Positions 47,858 through 59,258 of a DNA stretch of 64,000 bases are shown piece after piece. A program made the position numbers and the translations under genes. This DNA is from Megamerina dolium (Eukaryota > Arthropoda > Insecta > Diptera > Megamerinidae), in the NCBI GenBank assembly GCA_963854835.1, contig OY978527.1:25250557-25314556 (forward strand), read 5' to 3'. The stretch's first letter is position 1, and the number at the start of each line of letters is the position of its first letter. The notes beneath the pieces were generated by a model. It had not been told where the DNA came from. It worked only from the letters and a program-made list of their open reading frames with translations, and searched no databases.

Positions 47858-48892
47858 TACTTACTTACTTACTTACTTATGTGGCCATAACAACCGAATA
47901 TCGATTTAGGCCGAAAATAACATGCTTCGCCAGCCATCTCTGTTCTTCGCTAGCTGGCGCCAGTTAGAAATTCCAAGCGCCGTCAGGTTCTCCAGTACTT
48001 GGTCTTTCCACCGGAGGTTTGGTCTTCCTCTTTTGCGTCGTCCTCCAGCGGGTTCCGAATATAACACCTTCTTAGCTGGAGCGTGTTCTTCCATTCGCTC
48101 GACATGACCTAGCCAGCGCAGCCGCTGGATTTTGATACGCTTTACTATGTCAATATCGGCATACAGCTCGTACAGCTCATGGTTGTACCTTATTCGGTAC
48201 TCGCCACCAACGCAAATAGGTCCAAAGATCTTGCGTAGGACTTTTCTCTCGAAAACTCCAAGTATTCGCTCATCCGAGGTGGAAATTGTCCAGGCTTCAG
48301 CGCCATATGTTAGGACAGGCATGATGAGAGACTTGTAGAGTGTAGTTTTCGTTCTTCGAGAGAGGGCTCGACTTCTCAATTGCTTACTCAGCCCAAAGTA
48401 ACACCTGTTAGCAAGAGTTATCCTACGCATGATCTCCAAGCTGACGTCATTACTGCTGTTAATGCTGGTTCCAAGATAGACAAAGTCCCTTACTACTTCA
48501 AAAGCGTAGTTGTCAACAGTGACGTGCTGTCCAAGACGCCGGGACTCTTTGTTTGTTGACACTAGATACTTCGTCTTGCCCTCGTTCACCGTGAGACCCA
48601 TCCGACGCGACTCTCTTTCCAACTCTGAGAATGCTGCACTGACTGCTCGCGTGTTCATGCCGATTATGTCAATATCGTCGGCATACGCTAACAGCATGAC
48701 ACTTTTGTTGAAGATAGTGCCATTATGTCGTAGATCAGCAGCTCGTATTATTTTCTCCATAATAAGATTGAAGAAGTCGCACGATAACGAATCACCTTGT
48801 CTGAAACCCCGTTCGGTATTAAACGGTGCGGAGAGGTCCTTCCCAATTTTCACTGCACAACGGGAGTTATGCAGTGTCATTCTACAAAGTCG
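47858..48892 (-). mobile_element. RTE-type LINE copy B, 5'-truncated, with TSD
   Basis: Target duplication aatcgtacaat at 47847-47857 and 48893-48903. The 3' end carries the (TAAG)n tail (acttacttactt on the plus strand) and the terminal ttatggccacataa, then the 3' UTR and the last 324 codons of the protein, cut at 48892. The tail type and the lack of poly(A) fit RTE-clade elements. It differs from copy A in about 6 of 324 residues. Confidence 0.95.
47906..48880 (-). pseudogene. RTE reverse transcriptase, C-terminal half (intact frame)
   Basis: A 324-aa frame without stops: [44 protein letters not shown] and the C-terminal RLRWLGHVERME and GRPNLRWKDQV. Catalytic Asp residues are present, but the endonuclease and first RT blocks are missing because of the 5' truncation. 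The apparent Met start is an internal residue of the full protein. Confidence 0.92.
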
Positions 48893-48903
48893 AATCGTAC
48901 AAT

Positions 48904-49670
48904 AGCATCGCCAAAATATTAAAAGTCTCGAAAAGTACCATTTCCAGAACTCTGAAGAAAAATCGCGAGACTGGCGTAAATACGAACAACAGAGGAGCTG
49001 GATGGAAAATTATGATCAGCAATGATAGTCGATTAGATACTGCTCCTAAAATAAGAGCCAAAATCAATAAAGAACTGAATGCATCAATATAGGTGTCAAC
49101 AGTCCAACGACGATTGCGTGAAAGTGTCGAGTCGAAATTTGAAAGTCAATGAAAGATATAATTGCAAGTGCATTGTACTTACAGTGAAGCGTGGAGGTGG
49201 TTCTCTAACGATTTGGACCTGTTTCATTTATGATGAAGTTGCTGAATGGCTGAAAAAAGAAGGAACAATGAAGAAAGCAGACTACCATCGCATTCTCCAA
49301 TACAGTACCATCCAATCTGGAATTCGTCTTATCGGCTATGGATTCAATTTTTCAGCCAGAAAATTACACTAAACATACTTCCACATTACGTTCCTACGAT
49401 TTCATTAAAAAAGAAATCGACGGAATTCTCCAAAAAATAATTTGGCCACAGTCCCCGGACGTGAATCCAACCGAACTACTTTGGCATTAAATTAATCGAC
49501 AAGTAAGAGCCAAGAAGTCAAAGTACCTTGTGGAATAGCTTAAAACAAGTCTGGGAGAACCTTGATCAGCAAATACTTTGAAGACTTGTCGAAGGAATGC
49601 TAAAAATTGCGCTGTTCTCATCAAATCAAAGGGCGGTTATTTTAACGAAAAGACGCTGGTTTGACTGTGT
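48904..49670 (+). pseudogene. Tc1-like transposase
   Basis: Plus-strand pieces from AKILKVSKSTISRTLKKNRE (HTH) through GGGSLTIWTCF and RLIGYGFNFSARKL to the C-terminal segment at about 49440-49670 (frames with WPQSPDVNPTELLWH-like and KSKGGYFNEKTLV-like readings). The N-terminal residues (KQIGKSYN) lie on the other side of the RTE insert. At least three frame changes occur after the HTH. The catalytic DDE motif is only partly readable. Confidence 0.8.
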
Positions 49671-49762
49671 CTGATTAAATTCCACTTGAGGTACAAAAAA
49701 CGTGGTTAGTTTTTCTTAAAATGTATATGAGGAACATAATAAATATTAAATTACACTAAGTA

Positions 49763-50367
49763 CTCTAATATACAAAAATATGAAATAAAATTGATTAAGT
49801 CTACTTAATATAGCGGCAAAGACGAAAAATTGGTTTATGACAGGTAGTGCCGATTATTTTGTAGGTGAGCTACCCTTAGATTATGAGGTAGGTATGTTCA
49901 GGAAGAATATTGGAGAGCAAAAAATAGTGTGGATTGGTCCTATATTTTATTGCGCTGGGAGCTGTGATCAGGATTAAGATTGAGATAAGTATAACAAGTT
50001 TTTGGGAAAATGTTGCAGATAAAAATAATTGTGGTCGGCTATACATTTTACCACTAAATCGGCGACTTCTGCTAAGCTGTGGGTACATCTACCAATTCCC
50101 CTCTCATTTGTTTGTACCTTTAACCATAATGTGGCACCATTTACTACCATTCCACCGTTTTTTTTTTTGTTTTTCCTATTTTTTTGTGGAGCCCCATAAA
50201 AATTTATGATATGGAAATTCCACTATTAAATATTTGACATCACACTATCTCTTAGCTAGTAGGAACTAGCTAAAATTATAAATACATATATTCATTCATG
50301 CAAAATATCGTACATGCATTCATACATACATGTACATAAAAGTAAATATGTAAATAGTAAGTAGATA
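49763..50367. other. AT-rich intergenic DNA, nothing recognised
   Basis: No gene supported. The region just before 50368 holds short A/T repeats and the target site of RTE copy C. Confidence 0.5.
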
Positions 50368-50377
50368 CAAATATCTA

Positions 50378-53300
50378 CTTACTTACTTACTTATGTGGCC
50401 ATAACAACCGAATATAATATGCTTCGCCAGCCATCTCTGTTCTTCGCTAGCTGGCGCCAGTTAGAAATTCCAAGCGCCGTCAGGTTCTCCAGTACTTGGT
50501 CTTTCCACCGGAGGTTAGGTCTTCCTCTTCTGCGTCGTCCTCCAGCGGGTTCCAAATATAACACCTTCTTAGCTGGAGCGTGTTCTTCCATTCGCTCGAC
50601 ATAACCTAGCCAGCGCAGCCGCTGGATTTTGATGCGCTTTACTATGTCAATATCGGCATACAGCTCGTACAGCTCATGGTTGTACCTTATTCGGTACTCG
50701 CCACCAACGCAAATAGGTCCAAAGATCCTGCGTAGGACTTTTCTCTAGAAAACCCCAAGCATTCGCTCATCCGATGTGGAAATTGGCCAGGCTTCAGCGC
50801 CATATGTTAGGACAGGCATGATGAGAGACTTGAAGTGTGTAGTTTTCGTTCTTCGAGAGAGGGCTCGACTTCTCAATTGCTTACTCAGCCCAAAGTAACA
50901 CCTGTTAGCAAGAATTATCCTACGCATGATCTCCAAGCTGACGTCATTACTGCTGTTAATGCTGGTTCCAAAATAGACAAAGTCCCTTACTACTTCGAAA
51001 GCGTAGTTGTCAACACTGACGTGCTGTCCAAGATGCCGGGACTCTTTGTTTGTTGACACTAGATACTTCGTCTTGCCCTCGTTCACCGTGAGACCCATCC
51101 GACGCGACTCTCTTTCCAACTCTGAGAATGCTGCACTGACTGCTCGCGTGTTCATGCCGATTATGTCAATATCGTCGGCATACGCTAACAGCATGACACT
51201 TTTGTTGAAGATAGTGCCATTATGTCGTAGATCAGCAGCTCGAATTATTTTCTCCATAATAAGATTGAAGAAGTCGCACGATAACGAATCACCTTGTCTA
51301 AAACTCCGTTCGGTATTAAACGGTGCGGAGAGGTCCTTCACAATTTTCACTGCACAACGAGAGTTATGCAGTGTCATTCTACAAAGTCGAATGAGCTTTG
51401 CAGGAATACCGAACTCAGACATTGTTGCGTAGAGGTAATCCCTTACCGGACTGTCGAAAGCGGCTTTATAATCAACAAATAGGTGGTGTGTGTCGATCTG
51501 TTTTTCTTGGGTCTTCTCCAGGATTTGGCGCAGTGTGAAAATTTGGTCGATGGTAGATTTACCAGGTCTGAAGCCACACTGATACGGTCCAATCAGGTTG
51601 CGGAGCATGGGCTTCAATCTTTCACACAATACGCTCGATAGAACCTTGTACGCGATGCTCAGCAGACTTATTCCACGGTAGTTGGCGCAAATTGTGGGGT
51701 CTCCTTTTTTATGTGCAGGACAGAGAACACTGAGCCTCCAATCATCAGGCATGCTTTCATTCGACCATATTCTGCTTATGAGCTGGTGCATACAGGCGAG
51801 CAGCTCATCGCCTCCGGTCTTAAACATCTCGGCAGGCAGGCCATCAGCACCTGCAGCTTTGTTGTTCTTCAGCCTTAAAATGGCCGTTTCAACCTCGTCA
51901 TAGTCGGGTGGTGGAACATCAACATCTGTAATTGGGGTTATCGGGCAATACTCTCCACTGGCGGAATTGTTCGTAGCATCGCCATTCAGTAACGCGGAGA
52001 AGTGTTCCCTCCATAGGCTCAGTACACTCTGGACATCTGTAACCAGATTCCCATTTCCATCACGACAAGAAGAGGCTCCGGGATTTAAACCGCCAATCAG
52101 GCGCTTGATCTTTTCGAAGAATTTTCGAGTCTCATTCTTGTCGGTACACATCTCTATCTCCTCACACTCGCGTCTTTCTTGTCATCTTTTCTTGCGCCAG
52201 AAAAGACGTCTCTCTGCACTCCTTTTCTCTCTATACCACTCCTTAACAGCTCGCGTTACGCCTGCACGCAGGGTTCTTCTGTAGGCGGCGTCTTTCTCTG
52301 CGGTAGCGTCGCGACACTCCTGATCATACCACTCATTCCTCAGAGGCCCGTAATAACCGATTACCTCCTCGGCAGCAGTAGTCATGGAGTGGGATATATG
52401 TGTCCACCGTGCGCATGTATCATCAAGTGGGGGAGTGTTCTGCATAAGCAGATCGGATAGTCGAGTGGAAAATGCATCTGCTGTCTCTGGTGATCGCAGC
52501 TTACTGACGTCCAGCTTTCTCTGTGTGGGACTTCTCTTGTTATTTGCGACACATAAACGTGTGCGCACCTTAGCTGCAACAAGGTAGTGATCCGAGTCGA
52601 TGTTGGCACCACGGATCCATTTCACGTCCATCACACTGGAAGCATGCCTTCCGTCAATCACCACATGATCAATTTGGTTTCTTGTACGTTGATCTGGAGA
52701 CAGCCATGTCGCTTTGTGGATGTTGAGATGCTGGAATCTGGTACCACCAATTATCATGTTTCCTGCTGCGGCGAAGTCGATCAGCCTCATTCCGTTATCG
52801 GAGGTGTTCTGGTGGAGGCTGATTTTTCCGACAGTTGGACCAAAGGTACCTTCCTTGCCCATCCTGGCATTAAAGTCGCCAAGCACGATTTTGATATCGT
52901 GGCGGGGGCAGCGGTCATAAGCTTCTTCGAGGCGCTGAAAGAAGCTCTCCTAGGTCACATTGTCCTTCTCATCCGTCGGAGCGTGGTCACACATAAGGCT
53001 GATGTTAAAGAATTTTGCTTTGATGCGGATTGTGGCAGCCGTTCGTTCACAGGCGTGAACTGTGAGACAAGATGTCGTAGTCTCTTGCTGACAAAAAATC
53101 CACATCCTAATTCCTGCCTTTCAGCATGGCAACTGTAGTAGATGTCACAGGACGCTCTTTTGGAGCAGCCCTGTCCCGTCCATCGCATTTCCTGGAGAGC
53201 GGTGATGTCAGCTCTGTATTTTTCGAGGACATCAACCAGCTGGATAGAGGCACCCTCCCTATAAAGGGACCGGACATTCCAGGTGCATATCCGTAGATCA

Positions 53301-53720
53301 TTGTCCTTTTTTCGTTTGCGGGGGTCATCAACAAAAGCGGTAGTCCTTATCCAAGGCATATTCGTTTTTTTTCATTGGGGGGGTTTTTTATGTGGCGGGT
53401 CCCAAACCCAACGCACAACCTCTAACCGAGGAGATTTTCGCCACTCACTTCAGCCGCCTCCCAGCGGGTGCCAGGAGGACGTTGCCCGGTGGTCGCCACA
53501 TGGAGGGCCCCCATTAATAATAATGAAAGCGCCGTCACATAGTAAGCAGAGCAAGCTATATGACTACCCCTCATTAACAAATAAAGGTATCATCATATAG
53601 CGCTCAGAGCAAACTACATGGCAGCCAGTGAGTTGACTTGCGATGAGTTCAACAAGGATTGCGCTAGCCCCACCCGGTTGAGGCAGTTAGACACGTTACC
53701 TTGCGAAAACACCACCAGAC
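50378..53720 (-). mobile_element. RTE-type LINE copy C, full length with TSD
   Basis: A 3.34-kb element bounded by the 10-bp duplication caaatatcta (50368-50377 and 53721-53730). On the minus strand: a 5' region of about 360 bp (53720-53360) with above-average GC, one long EN-RT coding region, a short 3' UTR and a (TAAG)n tail. A single ORF with endonuclease plus RT and a microsatellite-like tail are hallmarks of the RTE clade. Lesions seen: a base loss near 53038, AAG to TAG near 52950, a TGA near 52180 and GAG to TAG at about 50744. It is therefore a complete but inactive copy, and it defines the family's ends. Confidence 0.95.
50391..53359 (-). pseudogene. RTE EN-RT protein, four lesions
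   Basis: The coding region begins MPWIRTTAFVDDPRKRK at 53359. EN: LRICTWNVRSLYREG, DITALQEMRWTGQG, LGDFNARMGKEGTFGP and SDHYLVAAKV. Linker: basic RREK-rich stretch. [48 protein letters not shown] (first Asp), [13 protein letters not shown] and LAYADDIDIIG. The C-terminus with GRPNLRWKDQV follows. The main open pieces are 53359-52955, 52886-52182, 52151-50745 and 50591-50391. An undamaged version would be roughly 980 aa, in the usual RTE range. Confidence 0.93.
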
Positions 53721-53730
53721 CAAATATCTA

Positions 53731-54727
53731 TATTCATAAATAATGCAACTCATAATAAAAGTGAAATTATCATAACACGATTGCCAAGTGACATGTCAAA
53801 TACCAAGTGGTGTGGTAATGAAATGTCACCGAGGATGTGATAACCTCCTGCAAATAGCAGAATAAACATGTTTTGAAATAATAATAATAACACCGTAGCA
53901 AGTACATGTATACTTATAATACTGCATATGGTATACATACATGCATACATTCACACAGTGGCTACTGCTTGTTTGCACTTTGACTTTTTATGGTCAGATC
54001 AGATGTTTACCTTAAAATGACACTGTCATGTTACACAAATGAAAATATATGTACCCAATGGGAAAATATGACATGCTCTATTTTTTGCGTATAAGAAAAG
54101 ATATGAGAATATATCATGCCTAAAGTTTTTATATTCGAATGTGAAACCGATCGTAAGAAAATTCGTATCCCAAATAAGCGACATAGTGTCCACCGTGTCA
54201 TGAACAAGTGTCAGAATTCCGTCTCGCATATTATTTCGTTTTTTAATTGTTTAAAGTATAAACGAATGTATTCTTTACATTAGTTGCTAAAATTCTAGTA
54301 AGATTTTTACCTTTTATTATATATTATATATTATATATTATATATTGCTTATTGTATATTCATTTACAAATTTCTTCTAACTCTTCTGTTTTATATTTCA
54401 ATTATCTATTGTGTTTGTTTACATTGTAATTTTAATTACAGCCGCTGTTCTTTTGATAGCGGCTCAGACTTATTTATTTTTGAGGTATACATTACACCTT
54501 GCTTACGACATCCTTTTTATAACTTAACTTAGTATTCTTACTAATATTGAGTAAATTTTGGTTATTCTTGTTTTTCAACTTATTAATTTATTTTTCTTAC
54601 TAATGTTGTGTACTTTTTGCTTATTGTTATTTTTAACTTATTACCTTATATTTCTTACTATTATTTATAAAATATTTTACTCTCTCTCTCTCTCTCTCTC
54701 AATAATTAATTACTTCTATTAAATTTG
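53731..54727. other. Intergenic DNA with short microsatellites
   Basis: Contains tatat-type repeats at about 54317-54347 and a (TC)n run at about 54680-54700. No gene supported. Confidence 0.55.
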
Positions 54728-56420
54728 ATGTCGTGCACTGTAGAAAATTGCAATATCAGAAGCGATTCTGAGCGTCATGTGGGATGTTGGCTATGTGATA
54801 GCCTGGCCCATTACAAGTGCGGCGGATTAACGTGTAGTATTCTTGACCTCATCAATGAGGGAAAAGTCTCCGCTGGTGTTGCAGTGTAGGGCAAATGAGG
54901 TTGACCATTACAAGCTCTTCAGGCAGAATTTTCCGAAATCGGAAAGAAGTTCAAAGGGTTGAATGAGAAGCTCGAAAGATACAATGATCTTTTCAAAAGC
55001 TTTAAATTTGTACTCTTTCGCTTCGAAAAGCAGTGTTTAAAAAAAAACATCCACAATTAGTAAAATTGTTCCTCGGTCTGCTTCATCTGAGTTGACTGAA
55101 TTTATTAACACGCCGCGGCCTCTGCCACCTACTCCTCGACTACCCTCTGTTCTTGAGCCGATTGCACTGATAACGTTCACCTGGCAATGTTTCGTCTGGC
55201 AATGCTTTGTCTGGTGAATCTTTTCGTTTCAAGGTCCGTTTTCGTTTCAAGGCTTTCAAATGAAACCACAACTGATGATATTGGCTACATCAATTCTAAA
55301 TTACAAATACTATATGATTTTACTATTCGTTAATTCAATTTTACATATAATGAAATATTTCTTCTTTCAAAATTGATGTCCCAGTTGACAAATTTGATAA
55401 CCTTGTAAATGTTTCTTTTTAGCCAAAGGGGCTAAAAGTGAAAGAGTTGGTGTATAAGCCTAAACCTGTCGTTGAAAATGTTGCTCGTATTTCACGTCCT
55501 ATCTCTGTTTCAAAAATTAAATTTGGCTTACCGTTACTTCTTGGTTTATTATATTGAATAGTTTTGCTTGTAATTACCACATGTTAACATTTTCGGAAAC
55601 TTTAAACCAACTAACTATTCATAATTCTGAAATATTCTGCAATGATTAAGTATACAGAAAAGACCGTTTACACAAAATTGGAGGCGGCGTTCTTACCGCC
55701 GTACAAAACTTTTTCGCTTTCGAAATAATTCAATTGAATAACGCGAAAATTTAGAATTTACACGTGTATGCGTTCAATTTGTAGCGAGTGTTATTTAATA
55801 ATACATTGTCGAAATATATTGATGTCGTTTCTGGGGTTCCTCAAGGAAGTCATCTTGGACCTATACTTTTTTTACCCTTCATTAATAATTTGCCTTCAGT
55901 GATAAGATTTTCTGAAATTTTAATATATGCCGATGTCGCATAGATCAGTGGTTGAGTAGGTTCATCTCCAAGATAACATCGACAATTTGGTGCAATGATG
56001 CAATATAAATTACGAGTCTTGACATTAAAAAATGTAAATTTATGTATTTTTCAAGAAAATCTCCACTTTTTGTCACATATAAAATTCAAGATCACACCCT
56101 AGAACAAGTCCTAATATTTTCTGACTCGGGGGTTATCATGGATACCAAATTGCTCTTTAATTTTCATATTAACATCGGTGTGAATAAGGCTAAGAGAGTT
56201 TTAGCCTTCATTAAAAGATGGTCTAAGGAATTAAATGATCCATATATTACAAATACTCCTTTCACCACGTTGGTTCGACCTATATTGGAATATGCATCTG
56301 CTCTTTGGACCTCACAGTATCAATTGCATAAAGACAAACTGGAATCAGTTCAAAATCAATTCCTACTGTTTGCTTCCTCCATACAGAGACCGCCTTAAGC
56401 TTTTGAATCTTTATAGTTAA
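54728..56420 (+). mobile_element. CR1-like LINE remnant, centre deleted
   Basis: The start encodes MSCTVENCNIRSDSERHVGC then WLCDSLAHYKCGGL, a PHD-type zinc-finger layout known from ORF1 of CR1-group LINEs. A helical segment follows (FSEIGKKFKGLNEKLERYND). From about 55800 there is RT: VSGVPQGSHLGPILFL and ILIYADV (decayed YADD). The frame 56042-56398 is the post-RT segment (NKAKRVLAFIKRWSKEL, TLVRPILEYASALW). The endonuclease and the first RT blocks are missing, so most of ORF2 has been deleted. Clade assignment is moderate; the LINE nature is clear. Confidence 0.78.
56042..56398 (+). pseudogene. CR1-like ORF2, post-RT segment
   Basis: A 118-aa frame from KCKFMYFSRKS-type residues to LVRPILEYASALWTSQYQ and KLESVQNQFLLFA. 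This order is conserved downstream of the RT palm in CR1- and Jockey-like LINEs. It is preceded in another frame by GVPQGSHLGP and a damaged YADD. Confidence 0.78.
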
Positions 56421-56519
56421 ACTTTTAATTGGAGATATATATAGCCCTTTCCTTCTTAATAAATTAAGTTTTAATATACCGTCAAGAGTATCACGGTACT
56501 ATGAACCTATTAAGATCGT

Positions 56520-58490
56520 TACTTATAAAACGAATTATGCACAACCATGTACGCAGACATCAGCCAATATATATGGGTATATATATATCGATGATCTAAC
56601 GCAATGGTCACAGTGTTCTTGTCACTGTAATCAGATAGTAGGAATGCTTTGTAGCATTTCTCCTCTAAAATAAATGATCGAGGCTTCCTGCGTTTTGAAC
56701 GTAGTATACTCCATAGTTTGGGAAATTTGTCCGCGCACCGACCCACGGTTCCTGAATTAGAATAATGTCTTCCGCCTTATCGCTTAGGCGAAGGACAAGT
56801 GCAGCGGAAGCTATTTAGAGTGGTGCAGATTAATTTGGACCACCCTGAGAATATTCATTGCAATATTTAATACCGTCACCGTCGTATCGGTGTCCTCGGC
56901 GTAGCAGCATAGTAGGTCCTCCTCATCCGCTGTGCCAACTTCCACAATTCGGAAGAGGTCGCCAACCATCTCAGGGGTTAACAGCGTATCGCTGTCACCG
57001 ACACACGACATATCCTCTACCGGGGCCGAACTTCCTTTCGTATCCCTGGTTTTGGACCTTCTTTTCCTGTGTCTTTTTCATGGACTGTCAGGGTGATTTG
57101 GTAGAAGGCATAGCTTATTCAAGAGCACAACGACCTGTCTTGAGTCCTCCTTGGCCTCTCCCACCTTCACTCAAATCGCTGTGGGAAGAGAAAGACTTGC
57201 GAGCTGTATATGGTCCAAGATCTCCTTAGGATCTGACGGCTCAGCTGGAATCCAGGCGTATGACCTACACCTGGTCTCTAGGAACGGCCTCAAGCCATGT
57301 TTCAGGCCAGATCTCCCCAAAATTCGCGATGTCCTCCCAAAAGAGATCTGCCGATCGCTGGTTCGCGCAGGACATTAATTTGATGGGTCCTTGATGCCGA
57401 CATCTCTGCAACACACGACTGGGCAAAGGTTCCTCGCCAGGATATCTTTGTATATTCTAAGGAGACTCATTTCCACTGGACACCATTGCGGAAATGGTAG
57501 AGCTCCATCTTCATGGTTCTTATCAATGACGGCAAGGATAAGGTGGTCCTTTGCCACATCACTGAAGGAACGCTCGTGGCCGAAGCAGAAGTTATCGCCT
57601 TTTTTGGCTTGCACAGCTGCTCTTCTTGCAAGCGTTGCCGTTTGGACGCAAGTCCAGAAAAACGGACATTTTCGCGTTAGCGGTAATGCTTCTTGCCCAC
57701 TCTAGAGATTATTTTTCTCTCACTGAGTGTTCTGTTGTAAGGACGCTACCGAGCTTTTCAGTAATCCTGAATGCAGCTCTTTTTTTCCAATATGTACGGA
57801 GGGAGCCCTCAAATTAGAGGCAGTAGCTGATGTTGATTGAGCTAAGTCCAGAAGGGATGCGGACTGCTGAAACATGAGTCGCAGTCTTGTTAGTGTCTTA
57901 TCTGCAGCGGGTCTTGATATGGTGGTCACAGACCCTTTGCTAACTTGCACTGATTTTCTCGATTCCAGTGGTTTGGTGGTGTGCTCCTGCGTACAGGTCC
58001 TTTAGGGACAGCGGAGTAGCCTGACTTTAGTATTTGATGCACCACGCTTCCCAAAGAAGTTCCGATTTTTGGACGAGTCTCTGTGGTGTCCGATTTGGAC
58101 GTGGGCCTATCAGAGAGGCTCCGTTAAAATACAGCCAGTATAGTCCCCCGGCTGCAAACTAACCAGTGGGCACGGAAATGCCTAACACCCTGGATTGGGG
58201 GAAGGATTTTATCGACTCCCAGGTCTAGATCCGTAGTGTTCTGTTAATTAGCAGGGTCACCTCAAGCAGGATGTGACAGAGTCACGCACTAGCGGTTTTG
58301 GTCAGATAGAGGCTAGCGCCGTATATAAAGCTATGGCTGTATTGGTCATATTCTGACTCTGCAAAGAACAATGCAGATCTGCAAATACACAGACACGCGA
58401 ATATTCGCGACCCCAAGCACACTCGCACATCCACACACCCGCACACCTGCACACTTGCTGGACCCCTATTTGGCTCTAACTTCTTCAGGT
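56520..58490 (-). mobile_element. LOA-like LINE, 5' half (5' UTR, ORF1, start of endonuclease)
   Basis: Minus orientation. From about 58490 to 57960 there is probable 5' UTR with CA-rich sequence and a 14-bp palindrome. ORF1 follows in frames 57950-57720, 57614-57375 and about 57011. ORF2 begins near 56864 with MNILRVVQINLHHSK, then in shifted frames DIILIQEPWVG and KPRSFILEEKCYKAFLLSDYSD, which is the N-terminal half of an AP-type endonuclease. Homology ends near 56520, so the rest of ORF2 is missing. It may be the same family as the RT relic at 27840-29240, but the two do not overlap. Confidence 0.75.
56811..57960 (-). pseudogene. LOA-like ORF1 (DUF4780-like) and ORF2 start
   Basis: The frame 57614-57375 reads HLILAVIDKNHEDGALPFPQ then VEMSLLRIYKDILARN. 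This resembles the DUF4780-type domain common in insect LINE ORF1 proteins. The frame 57011-56811 reads through CVGDSDTLLTPEMVG and VEVGTADEEDLLCC to MNILRVVQINLHH, the beginning of the endonuclease. The frame passes without a stop from ORF1 end to ORF2 start, probably because of a frameshift. Function in the family: RNA-binding structural protein. Confidence 0.62.
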
Positions 58491-58499
58491 AAATTTTCA

Positions 58500-58940
58500 T
58501 TGTTAAATCTCACTGCCGGACAATTCTCTCTGCTTGTTGTATAGGTCACCTGAATAGATTTCATTGTGTTCACCATTGATTTCCATTTATTTAACCACGT
58601 TTGTATTACATTTAAGTCCGTTTGAAGATGCATTGACGCAATATTTGGATTGTCATGGCTAGCTAATACAACTGTATCATCAGCAAACGTTGCAATCGTG
58701 GTAGTTGGTGTGTTGGTAAGTCGGCGGTGAATAGAGTGTAGAGAATAGGGCCAAGTACGCTACCTTGAGATACACTGAAGTTTATTTCATATATTTGCGT
58801 AAGTTCATTGTTAAATTTTACCATAAAATTCCACCGAGTCAGGTATGATTTTAGTATTTCGTAGTAAGGGTTCGAAAACGTTTTCTTTAGTTTATAAAGT
58901 AGGCCAGCGTGCCAAACTTTATGGTTTGCATTCATTACTC
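58500..58940 (-). mobile_element. Jockey-clade LINE fragment, third family (RT core)
   Basis: Minus frames give KVWHAGLLYKLKKTFSNPYY, VSQGSVLGPILYTLFTADL and, one frame over, TIATFADDTVVLASHDNP. The FADD catalytic motif and the order of blocks place it in the Jockey clade, but the sequence differs from both the 59 kb family and the 8 kb family. Only the RT palm region remains, with at least one frameshift between SQGSVLGP and FADD. It lies just upstream of the 5' UTR of the 59 kb element. Confidence 0.85.
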
Positions 58941-59258
58941 TGTCTACATTACTCTCATTACTCTAGAAAATTATGTCACGCACATTGTCTGTTGTCACCT
59001 TTCTAGAAGACGAAGGCAACTCTGACTTGATCAGTCAGCAGTCGGTTCGTCTGATCTTGTTCTTCTGTTTTTTTTTTTCTTATTCTTGTATTTTTCCCGA
59101 CACGAACAGTGCGCGTATTTTCTTGTTCAATTTATTTTTATCTCAAGTTTCGCGAAAGTCACCAATAAGAGTGGACGTCTTTCTTTTGATTTTTAGAAAA
59201 AAAAAAAAAAAAATAAAACAAATAAAATAATATCGTTTGCAAACAATTTGTTTATAAT

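Larger units (their letters stand above)
47494..49760 (+). mobile_element. Tc1-like transposon, split by an RTE insertion
   Basis: It is bounded by TA (47492-47493 and 49761-49762). The two ends are inverted repeats of over 100 bp with mismatches. Left: cttagtgtaactataatatt, later aaccacattttttgtgc. Right (complement): cttagtgtaatttaatattt, later aaccacgttttttgtac. The transposase reads KQIGKSYNSIAKILKVSKST ISRTLKKNRETG (HTH), then GGGSLTIW, MKKADYHRILQ, NPTELLWH-like and the C-terminal KGGYFNEK-like segment in shifted frames. An RTE LINE (47858-48892) sits in the HTH coding region. Without it the element would be about 1.2 kb, the usual Tc1 size range. Frameshifts make it inactive even without the insert. 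Confidence 0.88.
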
